From NCBI GenBank assembly GCA_003342895.1, contig PTFA01000029.1, forward strand, positions 2,293,951 to 2,357,950: a DNA stretch of 64,000 bases, written 5' to 3'. Source of the stretch: Casuarius casuarius. Its lineage: Eukaryota; Chordata; Aves; Casuariiformes; Casuariidae. A model generated the notes under the pieces. It saw only the letters and a program-made list of their open reading frames with translations, did no database searches and had not been told where the DNA came from. The translations under genes were made by a program, and so were the position numbers. Positions 63,781 through 64,000 of this stretch are shown here, in pieces (the stretch's first letter is position 1; each line of letters begins with the position of its first letter).

Positions 63781-64000
63781 TGGGTTAACAGCAGAAGGCC
63801 ACAGCAGGCACACTTTATAAAAATATAACTCCTTCCGCACCGGCCAGGGGCAGCTCCGTAATAGCGGTGGAGGGTTTTCTGCGGGGGGAGCCAGGCGGCG
63901 TCCACATCGCACCGGAGCTGCCTCCTCCCCGAGCGGCCGCCCGCCGGCACAGGCGCATCCGCGGCGGCTACGAGGGTGCCGGAGCCGGAGCCGGTGCCGG
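63770..64000 (-). promoter_or_regulatory. TRAF3: CpG-rich island, probable TRAF3 promoter / first exon
   Basis: Composition changes sharply here: the last ~150 bases are dense in CG dinucleotides and GC triplets, with a NotI-type GCGGCCGC core near 63934, whereas the preceding 60 kb is AT-rich and nearly CpG-free. A CpG island upstream of and on the correct side of the ATG exon is the expected TRAF3 promoter. The island runs off the window edge, so the transcription start cannot be fixed. A TATAAAAATATA stretch at 63816-63827 is a TATA-like sequence on the plus strand, and its complement also offers TATAAAG reading on the minus strand. Because TRAF3 is broadly expressed, a dispersed TATA-less start is as likely. 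Open frames through the island look like GC-rich chance frames. Confidence 0.7.

Larger units (their letters stand above)
1..64000 (-). other. TRAF3: TRAF3 gene, 5' part (promoter region through start of last coding exon)
   Basis: TRAF3 is a cytoplasmic adaptor and RING E3 ligase. Known roles: with TRAF2 and cIAP1/2 it keeps NIK unstable and so restrains non-canonical NF-kB downstream of CD40, BAFF-R and LT-beta-R; it also links TLR and RIG-I/MAVS signalling to TBK1/IKK-epsilon and type I interferon. Seen here: ten coding exons whose joined translation matches TRAF3 from the start codon through RING, TRAF-type zinc fingers and coiled coil to the first residues of TRAF-C, with no stop or frameshift and GT-AG boundaries throughout. 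Exon sizes from the ATG are 242 coding nt, then 52, 105, 168, 81, 75, 93, 141, 175 and at least 103. The 75-nt exon matches the known human exon 8 cassette. The 3' part, including the stop codon and 3' UTR, is outside the window. A recent pseudogene or retrocopy is excluded by the introns and intact frame. Confidence 0.97.

Noticed and set aside
63663..63950. Minus-strand open frame starting inside the CpG island as a TRAF3 N-terminal extension or upstream protein
   Set aside because: GC-rich Arg/Gly/Pro translation, and the ATG exon has an in-frame stop two codons before its start, so no extension can join it.
1..64000. Prokaryotic-type features (operons, CRISPR, insertion sequences, tRNA or rRNA genes)
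   Set aside because: Base composition, introns, CR1 and SINE relics all indicate a vertebrate nuclear locus. No spaced direct-repeat array and no clear tRNA cloverleaf was seen on either strand.

Overview
The window is vertebrate nuclear DNA, most likely from a bird. The evidence is a single long intron-split gene, AT-rich introns, and two relics of the CR1 retrotransposon (one ending in the ATTCTATG-type 3' tail). There are no L1 or Alu elements, and only a few very old SINE-like relics. It is not microbial: there is no operon, no long open reading frame, and no CRISPR array, tRNA or rRNA that I could see. I cannot fix the species.

One gene fills the window. TRAF3 (TNF receptor-associated factor 3) lies on the minus strand, read from about 64 kb down to position 1. 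I placed ten coding exons by translating candidate segments, matching them to the known TRAF3 protein and checking both splice sites. They are 27482-27241 (from the ATG), 24307-24256, 21958-21854, 20945-20778, 15854-15774, 13106-13032, 11233-11141, 6533-6393, 1279-1105 and 103-1 (cut by the window edge). They sum to 1,235 coding nucleotides in one unbroken frame, giving residues 1-411 plus two bases of the next codon. Human TRAF3 is 568 residues, so about 157 residues, nearly the whole TRAF-C/MATH receptor-binding domain, lie beyond position 1. The part present holds the RING finger, the TRAF-type zinc fingers, the coiled coil and the start of TRAF-C. Exon numbers follow human TRAF3, where exons 1-2 are non-coding and exon 3 carries the ATG.

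The right edge (about 63.77-64.0 kb) is GC- and CpG-rich and is the likely TRAF3 promoter/first-exon region. Between it and the ATG exon lie 36 kb of 5' intron with no recognisable protein-coding exon on either strand. The 5' untranslated exon(s) expected there cannot be fixed from sequence alone; splice-site-bounded candidates are given at 48205-48349, 50769-50895 and 45215-45229, plus a strong donor at 63541-63542.

No undescribed system was found. The observations best worth checking are: the symmetric exon cassette 5-10, with a weak donor on exon 8, whose skipping is known in human; a weak acceptor on exon 11; the candidate 5' exons; a hairpin at 55.4-55.55 kb whose mismatches are all G-U wobbles on one strand; and several ancient SINE relics.
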